Part shown: positions 25,138 through 33,473 of the stretch, in pieces
Position numbering within the stretch: position 1 is the stretch's first letter
Layout: each line of letters begins with the position of its first letter
Assembly: GCA_945865565.1 (NCBI GenBank)
Contig: CAMBEK010000002.1
Location: 301,644 to 365,643 of the forward strand
Direction of reading: 5' to 3'
Source: Pseudobacteriovorax antillogorgiicola
GTDB lineage: Bacteria > Bdellovibrionota_B > Oligoflexia > Oligoflexales > RGVZ01
Length of the DNA: 64,000 nucleotides
Notes under the pieces: generated by a model
What the model was told of the DNA's origin: nothing
Databases searched by the model: none
The model's input: only the letters and a program-made list of their open reading frames with translations
Position numbers and translations under genes: made by a program

Positions 25138-25623
25138 ATGCAATTCAAAATCGGTGACAAAGCGGTTTACCCGGCTCACGGAGTCGGCGTGATCAGAGGC
25201 ATCGAGTCAAGGGACATCGGTGGAGCCAAGCAGGACTTTTACGTCCTCCAGATCGTCTCATCCGGGGCAACCCTGATGGTTCCGACCACTGGCTGCGAGA
25301 AGGCGGGAATGCGCGAGCTCATTTCTCGCAACGAAGTATCTCGGGTGTACGATATCCTTAAAAGCCCGGGCCGGGTGTCCCAGACGACCTGGAACCGTCG
25401 TTTTCGTGAGTTCAATGATAAACTCAGAACAGGGTCGGTCGTTGACATAGCCGAGGTCCTTCGGGATCTGTGTTCCCTCAAGGGGGACAAGGACTTGTCA
25501 TTTGGCGAAAAGAAAATGCTCGACAAGGCCCTCTGCATGATTGTGACAGAAATCAGTGCGGCAATGGCTAAAGACGAATCGGAAGTCCAGGCCGAGTTGT
25601 CGAGTATGCTCCTTCCCAACTGA
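25138..25623 (+). CDS. carD: CarD-family transcription regulator
   Basis: 161 residues. The N-terminal RNA-polymerase-interacting domain is typical: 'FKIGDKAVYPAHGVGVIRGIESRDIGGAKQDFYVLQI' followed by a 'LMVPTTGCEKAGMRELIS' stretch. A helical C-terminal domain follows ('TWNRRFREFNDKLRTGSVVDIAEVLRDLCSL...LSFGEKKMLDKAL'). CarD/CdnL proteins bind the RNA polymerase beta subunit and stabilise open complexes. ATG 25138 is the natural start; the frame is open further upstream without homology. Confidence 0.93.
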   Translation: MQFKIGDKAVYPAHGVGVIRGIESRDIGGAKQDFYVLQIVSSGATLMVPTTGCEKAGMRELISRNEVSRVYDILKSPGRVSQTTWNRRFREFNDKLRTGSVVDIAEVLRDLCSLKGDKDLSFGEKKMLDKALCMIVTEISAAMAKDESEVQAELSSMLLPN

Positions 25624-25661
25624 ACCTGGAATGTAGCCTGAGCGAGAGAGGCGGACCGGAC

Positions 25662-26309
25662 TTGCGCATCATCAATGTCATGGCTGCCAGCCTCGACGGC
25701 AAGATAGCGGGTCACCACCTTGAGAGTGACCGGGAACGCCGGGACTACGGATTTACCAACAAAGCGGATCAAGACTTCGTAAGGCACCAGTTGACCATGG
25801 CAGACGCCGTTGTGACTGGTGCCGACTCACTTCGTGCCAGTCAGGGCGCGTGGCAGATTTTAAATCATAAAGGTCGTTTTGCCACATGGGTTGTCCTGAC
25901 TCGTGCCGGTCTGGATCCAAGTCTGCGGTTTTGGGCTCAGGGGGAGGTGGACAAGTGGATTGTCACACCGAATCCTGATTTGACTATTCCCGTTGCTCCA
26001 AAAAACCGCCTGATCGTAGCGCCACAATCGGATAATCCCGCAATATTAGTCGCAAAACACTTGGAAGATGCTGGATTCGAAAGGGTCTTGTTATTTGGTG
26101 GAGGCCACGTTAACCGCATGTTTTACGACGCTGGTCTCGTTGATGAACTCTGCTTGACCTTGTGCCCCTTGATGTTGGGGTCTTCCGATGCCTCATCTCT
26201 TGTGACTCCAACGCTTTCACGCCCGGTCTTCTTCAGGCTGGAATCTTCCAACAAGAATGGTGATCTGCTATTCTTAAATTATTCAGTTCATAAAGTGCCA
26301 AGAACTTAG
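25662..26309 (+). CDS. RibD C-terminal-domain (dihydrofolate-reductase-fold) reductase
   Basis: 215 residues, standalone RibD_C domain: 'INVMAASLDGKIA', 'DFVRHQLTMADAVVTGADSLRAS', 'LIVAP', 'RVLLFGGGHVNRMFYDAGLVDELCLTLCPLMLG'. Members reduce pyrimidine intermediates of riboflavin synthesis with NADPH, or related substrates; no deaminase domain is attached, so a general RibD-like reductase is the safest call. The TTG 25662 start is needed to include the conserved first strand. Confidence 0.85.
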   Translation: MRIINVMAASLDGKIAGHHLESDRERRDYGFTNKADQDFVRHQLTMADAVVTGADSLRASQGAWQILNHKGRFATWVVLTRAGLDPSLRFWAQGEVDKWIVTPNPDLTIPVAPKNRLIVAPQSDNPAILVAKHLEDAGFERVLLFGGGHVNRMFYDAGLVDELCLTLCPLMLGSSDASSLVTPTLSRPVFFRLESSNKNGDLLFLNYSVHKVPRT

Positions 26310-26326
26310 TCGTCTCTGGAACCGGT

Positions 26327-26344
26327 GCATCGCTGAAGCGATGC
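26327..26344 (+). promoter_or_regulatory. Hairpin in the flagellin 5' leader
   Basis: Perfect 7-bp stem GCATCGC / GCGATGC with a TGAA loop, ending 22 nt before the flagellin ATG and just upstream of the GAGG ribosome site. No T-run follows, so it is not a terminator. It may stabilise the mRNA or modulate translation (inference). Confidence 0.5.
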
Positions 26345-26366
26345 CAGCAACAGGCGAGGTAGTCCC

Positions 26367-27290
26367 ATGGGTCTGCGAATAAGAACCAACGTCCAGTCAT
26401 TGGTGGCTCAAAGGCATTTTGGTGCGTCTACCAAAGGTGTAGCTGCCCAGACGGAAAAACTTTCTTCCGGATTCAGGATCAACAAGGGTGCTGATGACGC
26501 TGCTGGTTTTGCCATGGCGGAAGGTTTAAAGGGCGACATTCGTGCTCTTGGCCAGGCGCGCCGCAATGCCAATGATGCAGTGTCTCTGGTGGAAGTCGCT
26601 GAAGGCGGCCTCGACGAGATCAATAACATTATGATCCGTTTGCGCGAACTTTCGGTTCAGGCGGCATCTGATACTATCGGAGCTCGCGAGCGTGGGTACT
26701 TGAATGAAGAGTTCATGGCGCTTAAGGACGAGATTGACCGGATTGCGGTCTCAACTGAATTCAACGGCACGCGTTTATTGACTGGACAGAAGGAACTCGA
26801 CCCGTCGCTGCTCTCCGAGCACAACTATTCTCCCCTCGAGGTTCAGGTCGGCAAGGATTACTTTCCTGGGCCTGACGCATTGTCTGCCCCTAATCCGGTC
26901 AACATCATCCGCATGAACCTGGGAAATTTCAATGCGTCCACGGAAGGCGAAGATTCCCTTGGCCTCGGCAGTGCGCAGAACTCTGAAGGCTCCCGGGTCA
27001 ATGACAAAGTCGCGGCACAAAATGCCATGATGGTCATCGACAATGCCATGAATAAGGTTGCCTCTTACCGCGGTACTCTGGGTGCGACCCAGAATCGCTT
27101 CCAGAGTACGGACCGCAACCTTGGTATCCAGATTGAAGCATTGACGGCCGCCCGTTCACGGATCAAAGACGCCGACTTTGCGATGGAATCAGCGGAACTT
27201 GCGCAGCAGAGTATTCTGCAGCAGGCTGGCGTGTCGGTGTTGTCGCAGGCCAATCAGTTGCCAAATATTGCACTAAAGCTACTTCAGTAA
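26367..27290 (+). CDS. fliC: Flagellin
   Basis: 307 residues. The N-terminal D0/D1 region is canonical ('RIRTNVQSLVAQRHFGASTKGVAAQTEKLSSGFRINKGADDAAG' start) and so is the C-terminal D1/D0 ('IKDADFAMESAELAQQSILQQAGVSVLSQANQLPNIALKLL'-type end). The central variable domain is short, giving a small flagellin. It is a single gene, apart from the flagellar operon at 35-45 kb. A leader hairpin lies just upstream. No convincing sigma-28 or sigma-54 promoter was found. It converges with the LuxC-fusion gene, leaving 1 nt between stops. Confidence 0.96.
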   Translation: MGLRIRTNVQSLVAQRHFGASTKGVAAQTEKLSSGFRINKGADDAAGFAMAEGLKGDIRALGQARRNANDAVSLVEVAEGGLDEINNIMIRLRELSVQAASDTIGARERGYLNEEFMALKDEIDRIAVSTEFNGTRLLTGQKELDPSLLSEHNYSPLEVQVGKDYFPGPDALSAPNPVNIIRMNLGNFNASTEGEDSLGLGSAQNSEGSRVNDKVAAQNAMMVIDNAMNKVASYRGTLGATQNRFQSTDRNLGIQIEALTAARSRIKDADFAMESAELAQQSILQQAGVSVLSQANQLPNIALKLLQ

Positions 27291-27291
27291 T

Positions 27292-29829
27292 TTAACGAAG
27301 GTCGACCAAGGCTTTTATCTTGCCGGTGCGGCTCACCCGTGTGATGCCGCCGCTGGCGTGCGCCACGACTAGAAGTCGTGGAGACACCCACGTCCGAGGG
27401 TGCTGTGCCTGCAAATCTTTTGAGTGGCTGTAAACCTGGTCGACAATAAACCCCTGCTCCAATTGCTCAGCATTCTCATGCTCAATATGGAATTCGATGG
27501 TTTCCAGCGCTGCCTGATCCTGCTTGAGGACAATTTGGAATAAAGCCCCGTCCAAATTGCAGTCTGCCAAAGCCTTTTCGAAGTCATTTATAAAAAGGCG
27601 ACATGCCCAGATATTAAACTGGCTGTCTGATCTTCCGAGCAGGCGGAATCTGACGTCGCGGCTTCCGCATTGGCAAGCGGCATCCTCCTCCGAAATCCAC
27701 TCAAGAAGATCTCCGGTGCAAAGGCGAATGACAGGCATTTTCCTTTTGATCCGTGAGGTAACAACGCCTTCCCCGTTTATGATTTCAAGATGGACGTCTT
27801 CTGCAAACAAATGATGAATTCCGCCGTCGCTAAATCTGCACTGATAACCGATTGGGCCGGCATCGACCGACGCGTATCCTGCAGAGCCAAAATGGGTTGT
27901 TCCTGCGACAGCTTCAAGAAATTTTCGTGCTACCACACTGAGGTGTTCTCCCGCATATAAAACTGCAGGCATCGAAATTGTGCGTCCCGTGTCCTTGGCG
28001 TGACGTGCAAGCTCCACAAGTTGCGTGGGCAAGCCGACCACATACTTCGGTTTGAAACGCTCAAGGTACGTCAAAGTCTGATCCTTATCGGCGAGACCGC
28101 CGATAGGCAGCACGATTGCGCCAATCTTTGCCATGGCATGATCCACTGCCATAAACGAAGACCATAAGTTTCCAGCTACAAAAAGATTTGCGACCACGGT
28201 CCCGGGGGCTATGCCCTGGGAACGGAATCCCACTGCCAGCAGGTCTGCCACCTGGCTGAATTCGCGGTGTGTATAAACTGTGTATTTCGGTGATCCTGAC
28301 GTGCCACCAGATGAAAATATATAGCCACCGCTAACCGGTTCATGCATTCCCTCATGCGTAAACCGGGCCAGCCTCTCGTCGTTTGCTGTGTCGAGATCTG
28401 ATCCCCTGATCAGAGGCATTTCAGTGATTTTGGTGACAAGGCAGCCTTCCCGGAGTTGGCGATAGAATGGAACGTTTGCAATGGCATCGTTCGCAAGGCC
28501 TTCAAGTGAACCATCGATTTCTTCGGGAACAATTCTCGTCAACTCGACGAGGGTCATTTTTCCGTCGTGTGGTGCTCCGATCGGGGCTTGCATGACTTGG
28601 CCGAGGTGGGCAAAGCGCATGACGCCGAGGGCGCCCAGGGCGGCGATCATCGACTGCTTTTCTGCGCCCGTGGCCAGAAGTGAACATGATTGCAGGTAAC
28701 GGGCGAACGGGGAGAGTTGTTTCTTCAAGTCTTCGAGTGAGTCGTAAGTTTTACAGATCAAACTCCGGTTGAGAGGGGATGTCCGGAGTCCTGGGCTTGG
28801 GTCGTAGTGCAGGAGGTAGTCTTTGCCATTGCGAAAATCGCCACCCTTCTCGATTTTGTTGTATTCCGCTCTTGCGAATTCCTTACGTATCTCGACGTGC
28901 TCATCGTCGGAGAGGCGCCCACGGGCGTACTGAAAATTCTGTAGGGCAAGTTCCACATGGTCCATCAGCCCGGAGACGTCGCTCCCGTTCTCGACGAATA
29001 GATTTTGTGGCGAGGCGCACGCAGCCTGATCCCACATCGCGATATCCTGTGCGACCCAGGTGCCGGCTTGAGCCAGGCCGTGTCGCTTAAGCGCCTCACG
29101 CGTGATGGTCTGAAAAGAAATTTTTGGCCCGTACTCAATGAATTTGACGCCGAGAGGAAGTCCTTTTTTATAGGAGTGAATCATTTCCTCTCCTCCCCAT
29201 GCGATGATTCCGTTGGATTCCCTTTTGATCAAGGACTCCAAAGCCGGTATGCCGCTGCGAAAGTGAATCAGGGAGAACTTGTCACGCAAAATCCCCTCGT
29301 GATCAATATCTCTGATGGACTCAGCAAACAGCATGGGAAAAGACAGGTTTCGTGAACTAAGTTTTACGATGGACACATTTTTTGTGAGGAATCCCATCAG
29401 GAGCGAATCGATGGCTCCAAGGAATACGTTTCCAGCAGACACATGAAATAAAATCCCGAGAGGGAAGGCGCGCTCCATCCCGCCAAATGCATGGCTTGGG
29501 ACAAAGCGATCAAGTTTATCCGGTCCGCCAAAATCTGCCTTTATTCGGGCGCTTATGTTACGTGCATGGAGAAGTTCAGGAATTACGTCCAATGAATGAG
29601 CGATCATGTCGTCGCTGAACGGGACTTCGATTCTGGTCAAATCAAAGGCGCGGGACCAATAGTCGGAGCCATGTACCCATGCCTTGCTCAGGCGGTCCAG
29701 CACATCCACGACTCTCTGAACCGGTTGGGAAACCATCGCAGGGCAGCGTAGCCGGGCATCACGAAATGCCTGTGTCAGAAACGCCTCATCACAAACAGCG
29801 TCGGATGTTTCTTTTCCGTAGAGATACAT
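27292..29829 (-). CDS. LuxC-type acyl reductase fused to a PaaK/CapK-type adenylating domain
   Basis: 845 residues. Residues 1-~430 resemble LuxC fatty acyl-CoA/acyl-protein reductase (aldehyde dehydrogenase superfamily): 'FPLGILFHVSAGNVFLGAIDSLLMGFLTKN', 'GIIAWGGEEMI', and the probable catalytic Cys271 in 'WDQAACASPQNLFVE'. Residues ~440-845 resemble phenylacetate-CoA-ligase/CapK-like enzymes: nucleotide-binding 'SSGGTSGSPK' (506-515), 'AVLYAGEHL', 'MPVIRLCTGDLLEW'. LuxC reduces activated fatty acids to aldehydes with NADPH. The fused ligase half may load or transfer the acyl group. Last gene of the GNAT-LuxE-LuxC operon (3-nt gap). Natural product unknown. Confidence 0.82.
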   Translation of the reverse strand: MYLYGKETSDAVCDEAFLTQAFRDARLRCPAMVSQPVQRVVDVLDRLSKAWVHGSDYWSRAFDLTRIEVPFSDDMIAHSLDVIPELLHARNISARIKADFGGPDKLDRFVPSHAFGGMERAFPLGILFHVSAGNVFLGAIDSLLMGFLTKNVSIVKLSSRNLSFPMLFAESIRDIDHEGILRDKFSLIHFRSGIPALESLIKRESNGIIAWGGEEMIHSYKKGLPLGVKFIEYGPKISFQTITREALKRHGLAQAGTWVAQDIAMWDQAACASPQNLFVENGSDVSGLMDHVELALQNFQYARGRLSDDEHVEIRKEFARAEYNKIEKGGDFRNGKDYLLHYDPSPGLRTSPLNRSLICKTYDSLEDLKKQLSPFARYLQSCSLLATGAEKQSMIAALGALGVMRFAHLGQVMQAPIGAPHDGKMTLVELTRIVPEEIDGSLEGLANDAIANVPFYRQLREGCLVTKITEMPLIRGSDLDTANDERLARFTHEGMHEPVSGGYIFSSGGTSGSPKYTVYTHREFSQVADLLAVGFRSQGIAPGTVVANLFVAGNLWSSFMAVDHAMAKIGAIVLPIGGLADKDQTLTYLERFKPKYVVGLPTQLVELARHAKDTGRTISMPAVLYAGEHLSVVARKFLEAVAGTTHFGSAGYASVDAGPIGYQCRFSDGGIHHLFAEDVHLEIINGEGVVTSRIKRKMPVIRLCTGDLLEWISEEDAACQCGSRDVRFRLLGRSDSQFNIWACRLFINDFEKALADCNLDGALFQIVLKQDQAALETIEFHIEHENAEQLEQGFIVDQVYSHSKDLQAQHPRTWVSPRLLVVAHASGGITRVSRTGKIKALVDLR

Positions 29830-29832
29830 GGC

Positions 29833-30981
29833 TCACGTCCTTGTGGAAGATTCGTCAAGCAGCTTGGAAGCGGTTAAGGCGCAACCTTTGTGTTTGTGAA
29901 CACCGGCACGTCCAAGAATTTCGAGTGTCGCTCCCCCAATGCCGCAGTCACATTTTCCGATGCGCCCATAATCCGTCGTCAGAAGGCTGATGCTTGGATA
30001 GCTGGTTACATAGGAGCAAAGGAAATGGATCAGACCAGTCTCGCCGTTTGAAACGATGCTTAAATCCTTTGGCGAGCGAATATAAACCCTGGCATAATTC
30101 GGTATATGAAGTTGCCCTCGGGGGCAGTCACAATATGGAATTCCATGTTCAACCATTCCGAACATGTCCCGGTTGTTGGATGCTGGAATCCCAAGCCTGT
30201 CAGCCATGAAATTTCGAAATTCTGATTTTGGGATCTCCTCGCTGGCGAAGCCCTTCCATCCTCCCCCAGTTTGAATCCAGCTATTGATGGGGAGTCGCAA
30301 CTTGATGTTGTGATCGAGCACAATTTTGTAAAGGTGTGCAGGAAAACCCAATATGCGGACCGGTTTTGGTGAGGCCGCATAGCGCTGTAGGGTTTTGATG
30401 ACCCCGTCTACGTTTAAAGAGAAATCTCCCTTGGCATGGTCCCATTGGATCGCGTAGTAGACCTCGTTTTTATTTGTGAAACTTGTGAGCAGTTCATCCG
30501 TGAAGGCTGTACCAAGGTTGGTGGCAACCTTTGGGTCATAAGTAAAACAAAGATAATTGACGGCGTCCTGGGAAGTCATACCCAGAGCGTCATGGATCAT
30601 CCATGCAAGTTTTTTTACGCGAACCAGCGACTGGTGATCGAGCAGTATCTGGCTTTTCTGTCCGCTTGTTCCTGAACTTGTAAGGTTCAGGACGACATCG
30701 TCAGGGGAGCCTGTGATGAGTTCGTGTTCTTTAAAGAGATTTACCATGACGGGTGGTACGCGAGTCAGGTCATGTTCCGATTTGATGTCGCCTGGCTTGA
30801 GGCCTGCATGGTCCCATAAGCCTCGAAAGTATGAGTTTCCTTTGTAGTGAACTCCGGCACACGTTGCAAAACTTTCGTGAAAAAGTGCCTGGGCTTCTTC
30901 AGTGTTGTCGAATGGATCGCTTGAAAATAATCGATCGATACCAGCCTGGGTCTGGGCTGATGGTTGCTGTGCCGGTGGCAT
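29833..30981 (-). CDS. LuxE-type acyl-protein synthetase
   Basis: 382 residues. LuxE family hallmarks: an adenylate-binding loop 'NLTSSGTSGQKS' (~99-110), 'ILGFPAHLYKIV', 'QTGGGWKG' (ca. 252) and 'NNRDMFGMVEHGIPYCDCPRGQLHIPNYARVYIR'. In luminous bacteria LuxE activates fatty acid as acyl-AMP and hands the acyl group to LuxC; here its partner would be the fused LuxC gene immediately downstream. The ATG is 1 nt after the GNAT gene's stop. Substrate not inferable. Confidence 0.87.
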   Translation of the reverse strand: MPPAQQPSAQTQAGIDRLFSSDPFDNTEEAQALFHESFATCAGVHYKGNSYFRGLWDHAGLKPGDIKSEHDLTRVPPVMVNLFKEHELITGSPDDVVLNLTSSGTSGQKSQILLDHQSLVRVKKLAWMIHDALGMTSQDAVNYLCFTYDPKVATNLGTAFTDELLTSFTNKNEVYYAIQWDHAKGDFSLNVDGVIKTLQRYAASPKPVRILGFPAHLYKIVLDHNIKLRLPINSWIQTGGGWKGFASEEIPKSEFRNFMADRLGIPASNNRDMFGMVEHGIPYCDCPRGQLHIPNYARVYIRSPKDLSIVSNGETGLIHFLCSYVTSYPSISLLTTDYGRIGKCDCGIGGATLEILGRAGVHKHKGCALTASKLLDESSTRT

Positions 30982-30982
30982 G

Positions 30983-32143
30983 CTAGGACTCCATGGTCTG
31001 ATGCGGCTTCAGGAATTGTTCTTGAATGTTTCGGATATATTCTTCGAGGTAGATTCGATTCTTGCCGGCCAGTTTTAAATGACGAAAGTCGAGTATTTCA
31101 AATGTCCTGCTGAGAACAACAAAATCATACCGGTGATTGTTGTTGAGTTGAAACGCGGGGAAGTATGCGCAGGGCAAAAATCGGGCGCGGAGGACGCGTT
31201 CAATTGTTTTTGCCTTGTCGGCCCTGACGAGGATTTCGAGATACCTGACCCCGATGGTGTTTAAAAGTTTTACGGACTGCTCAAGGATGTTGGTAAAATC
31301 GTATTCACGCGGTTTCTTTACGCCCATGATCACACAGTGATCATCAACTTCAGACTTGTAGACAAAAATTTCCACAGTCTGACACGGTGAACTGATCACG
31401 ATGTTTGGGGAATGAAAAGGATAGAAGTGTGCGTGGAGAAGGTCTTTGTCCCGCTGACCTTCAAACCGGCATCGTGCGAATCTTTCTGCTTGGATCAGTT
31501 CCAGCTGTATGGAGTCTGGATAATCATTCAACGTTAGATCACCGTCATTTGCCGGCGTGAGCCGGGCCAATGTGCACTCTGTGCGTACAATCTCATAAAG
31601 ATTCATGATGGCTGGATGCAGTCTGAAATCCTGGAAGCGCGCCCAAAGGGCTTCGGTCGTAAAAAATGCAGTGAGGCAGTGTGTTTCATATACGTCTGTC
31701 TTATGGACGTTCGGAAAAATGCCAAGCTTTTTGTAGCCAAGGTGCTCTGTTACGATTTGGGGAGCTGGGGTTGACGTCCTCGTGGTTGCATAAATGACGT
31801 CTACGAGACCAAGCGTATTGGTTAAGTGTTCTTGGGCATAAACCATGGCGCGCTCCAGGATCCGGCAGCCCCGGTACGTTGCCATTACCGCCCCCCCGAA
31901 GGCCCGGGCTAGACGATGCAACTTGTCGCTTTCATAGACAACAGACCCGACAATCTGGCCTTGGTCTTCTGCGATCACCCAGACATTGGCCGCGTCTTCG
32001 AGGAATTTTGTCAGTAGAACTGTATCTCGCATCAGACGGTTGGTATAATTCCCGCCATAGACCAATTGGTATAAAACAGTAATGCCGGTGGCATCCTGCG
32101 GAGTTGCGAGACGAAGGTTTGGTGTCATCAACTTGGTCGTCAT
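30983..32143 (-). CDS. GNAT-like acyltransferase, probably two lobes
   Basis: 386 residues. The N-terminal ~160 residues look like a GNAT domain ('LRLATPQDATGITVLYQLVYGG', 'VWVIAEDQGQIVGSVVYES', 'GGAVMATYRGCRILERAMVYAQEHL'; the glycine-rich CoA loop is divergent). The C-terminal ~150 residues ('VEIFVYKSEVDDHCVIMGVKKPREYDF...VRYLEILVRADKAKTIERVLRARFLPCAYFPAFQ') resemble a second, degenerate GNAT lobe. First gene of the LuxE/LuxC operon, divergent from the MFS gene with 64 nt between. It may acylate the substrate or accept the acyl group (inference). Confidence 0.65.
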   Translation of the reverse strand: MTTKLMTPNLRLATPQDATGITVLYQLVYGGNYTNRLMRDTVLLTKFLEDAANVWVIAEDQGQIVGSVVYESDKLHRLARAFGGAVMATYRGCRILERAMVYAQEHLTNTLGLVDVIYATTRTSTPAPQIVTEHLGYKKLGIFPNVHKTDVYETHCLTAFFTTEALWARFQDFRLHPAIMNLYEIVRTECTLARLTPANDGDLTLNDYPDSIQLELIQAERFARCRFEGQRDKDLLHAHFYPFHSPNIVISSPCQTVEIFVYKSEVDDHCVIMGVKKPREYDFTNILEQSVKLLNTIGVRYLEILVRADKAKTIERVLRARFLPCAYFPAFQLNNNHRYDFVVLSRTFEILDFRHLKLAGKNRIYLEEYIRNIQEQFLKPHQTMES

Positions 32144-32207
32144 TCGATGGCGTTCTCCGTGCTCGCGTTGTGACGGTCAATTATCCAATATTCTCGTGGA
32201 GCCTGCA

Positions 32208-33473
32208 ATGTCGCCAAAAAGTAACTTACTGCTTCGCAATCGCGACTTCCGCCTCGTCTGGATTGGTCAGGTTTTAAGTCAGGCAGGCAGCCGTGCTTTT
32301 TTTATCAACCTGCTCTGGTGGATCATTAGTTCTGCGCCAGAAGTTCCCGGTGAACGCCACGGCACCGCTTGGGCCAGCGGCATACTTCTGATTTTGATGG
32401 GATTACCGTCGGTCTTACTCGTTCGGTGGATAGGCGAAATTCTTGAACGTTATGCGAGTCAGAAAATTCTGGTTTTCTGCGAGGCTACAGGTGCTTTGCT
32501 GTCACTGTTGGTCTTTGGCCTTTCCGTCACGGGGAATCTTTCCCTCGGATGGGTATACACCCTTTCGGGGTTGATTGCCCTGTGCCAGGCTTTCGTTGAT
32601 CCCACCCTCGTCAAGGCTGTTCCTGAGCTTGTCGATGAATCGGATATCGAGGCGGCGGTTGGACTTGAGTCGACGACGCAGGCTCTCGCTTTTTTCTCTG
32701 GAGCCGCAATTGGAGCGATTGCAAGTGGCTTGTTTGGGTTTTCGGTGACCACGGCGATGAACGCAGCCAGTTACGGTGTATCAGCGTTTATGACCTCGAG
32801 GGCGCGATTCCGTTCCAGTTCAATTTCCAGGAATAAGGAAGAAGCTAATAGTTCGACGATAAATAGCGCAAAGCCTCAGGATGGATTTGCGGTAGATGTT
32901 GGGCCACTGCTCAAGGCTTTTGGCATTGCCAATGTCTTCATGTTTCCTTTATTTCTTATTTTGCCTCTTTTTGTGAAAGAGTCTCTGCAGGGCAGCGTCA
33001 TTATGCTGGGGCTTCTCGAGGCCTGTTTTTGGTTTGGACTGGTCGCGGGAGCAAATCAGGCTTGGCGCCTTGATGCCAAGGGCAGGTTCATGAAATTGTC
33101 AGGGATTCTATTCTTCCTGTTTGGCGCGATGATATGCAGCATTGCCATCAATCCATCAGTGATCTGGGTTGCGGTTGTGCTGGTGTGCGGCGGGATCAGT
33201 GCTGGGCTTGTGAATGTCAAGGTCATCACGTATTTTCAAATTTCCGTGCCAGAATCCGCCAGGGCAAGCTTTTTCGCACGACTTCAGGCCTATGTTGCCG
33301 GCGCTCAACCTCTGAGTTATTTGCTGTTTACAGGCGTTCTTCTTTTTCTTTCGCCGGTGAATTCATTTGCGGTCAGCGGATTTGGTTTAGTGCTCGTGGG
33401 AGCGTTTTGTTGGTGGTACGACAGGCGCGTAAATCGCCTTACAGCTAAGAAGTCAGGGAGGACCATCCAATGA
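32208..33473 (+). CDS. MFS transporter
   Basis: 421 residues from ATG 32208 (GGAG at 7 nt). About 10-12 hydrophobic segments are seen; the N-terminus 'LLLRNRDFRLVWIGQVLSQAGSRAF' and the loop 'RYASQKILVFCEATGALLSL' are typical of MFS efflux/permease proteins of the MFS_3 (enterobactin exporter-like) type. It is divergent from the LuxC/LuxE operon and overlaps the next gene by 4 nt (ATGA). Substrate unknown; export of a product of the divergent operon is possible. Confidence 0.85.
   Translation: MSPKSNLLLRNRDFRLVWIGQVLSQAGSRAFFINLLWWIISSAPEVPGERHGTAWASGILLILMGLPSVLLVRWIGEILERYASQKILVFCEATGALLSLLVFGLSVTGNLSLGWVYTLSGLIALCQAFVDPTLVKAVPELVDESDIEAAVGLESTTQALAFFSGAAIGAIASGLFGFSVTTAMNAASYGVSAFMTSRARFRSSSISRNKEEANSSTINSAKPQDGFAVDVGPLLKAFGIANVFMFPLFLILPLFVKESLQGSVIMLGLLEACFWFGLVAGANQAWRLDAKGRFMKLSGILFFLFGAMICSIAINPSVIWVAVVLVCGGISAGLVNVKVITYFQISVPESARASFFARLQAYVAGAQPLSYLLFTGVLLFLSPVNSFAVSGFGLVLVGAFCWWYDRRVNRLTAKKSGRTIQ

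Noticed and set aside
26290-26330. Sigma-28 promoter before flagellin
   Set aside because: A TAAA is present but the GCCGATAA-like -10 is missing at the required spacing.
27292-32143. Bioluminescence operon
   Set aside because: LuxC and LuxE homologues are present, but no luciferase or LuxD was found in the window, so light production is not supported.
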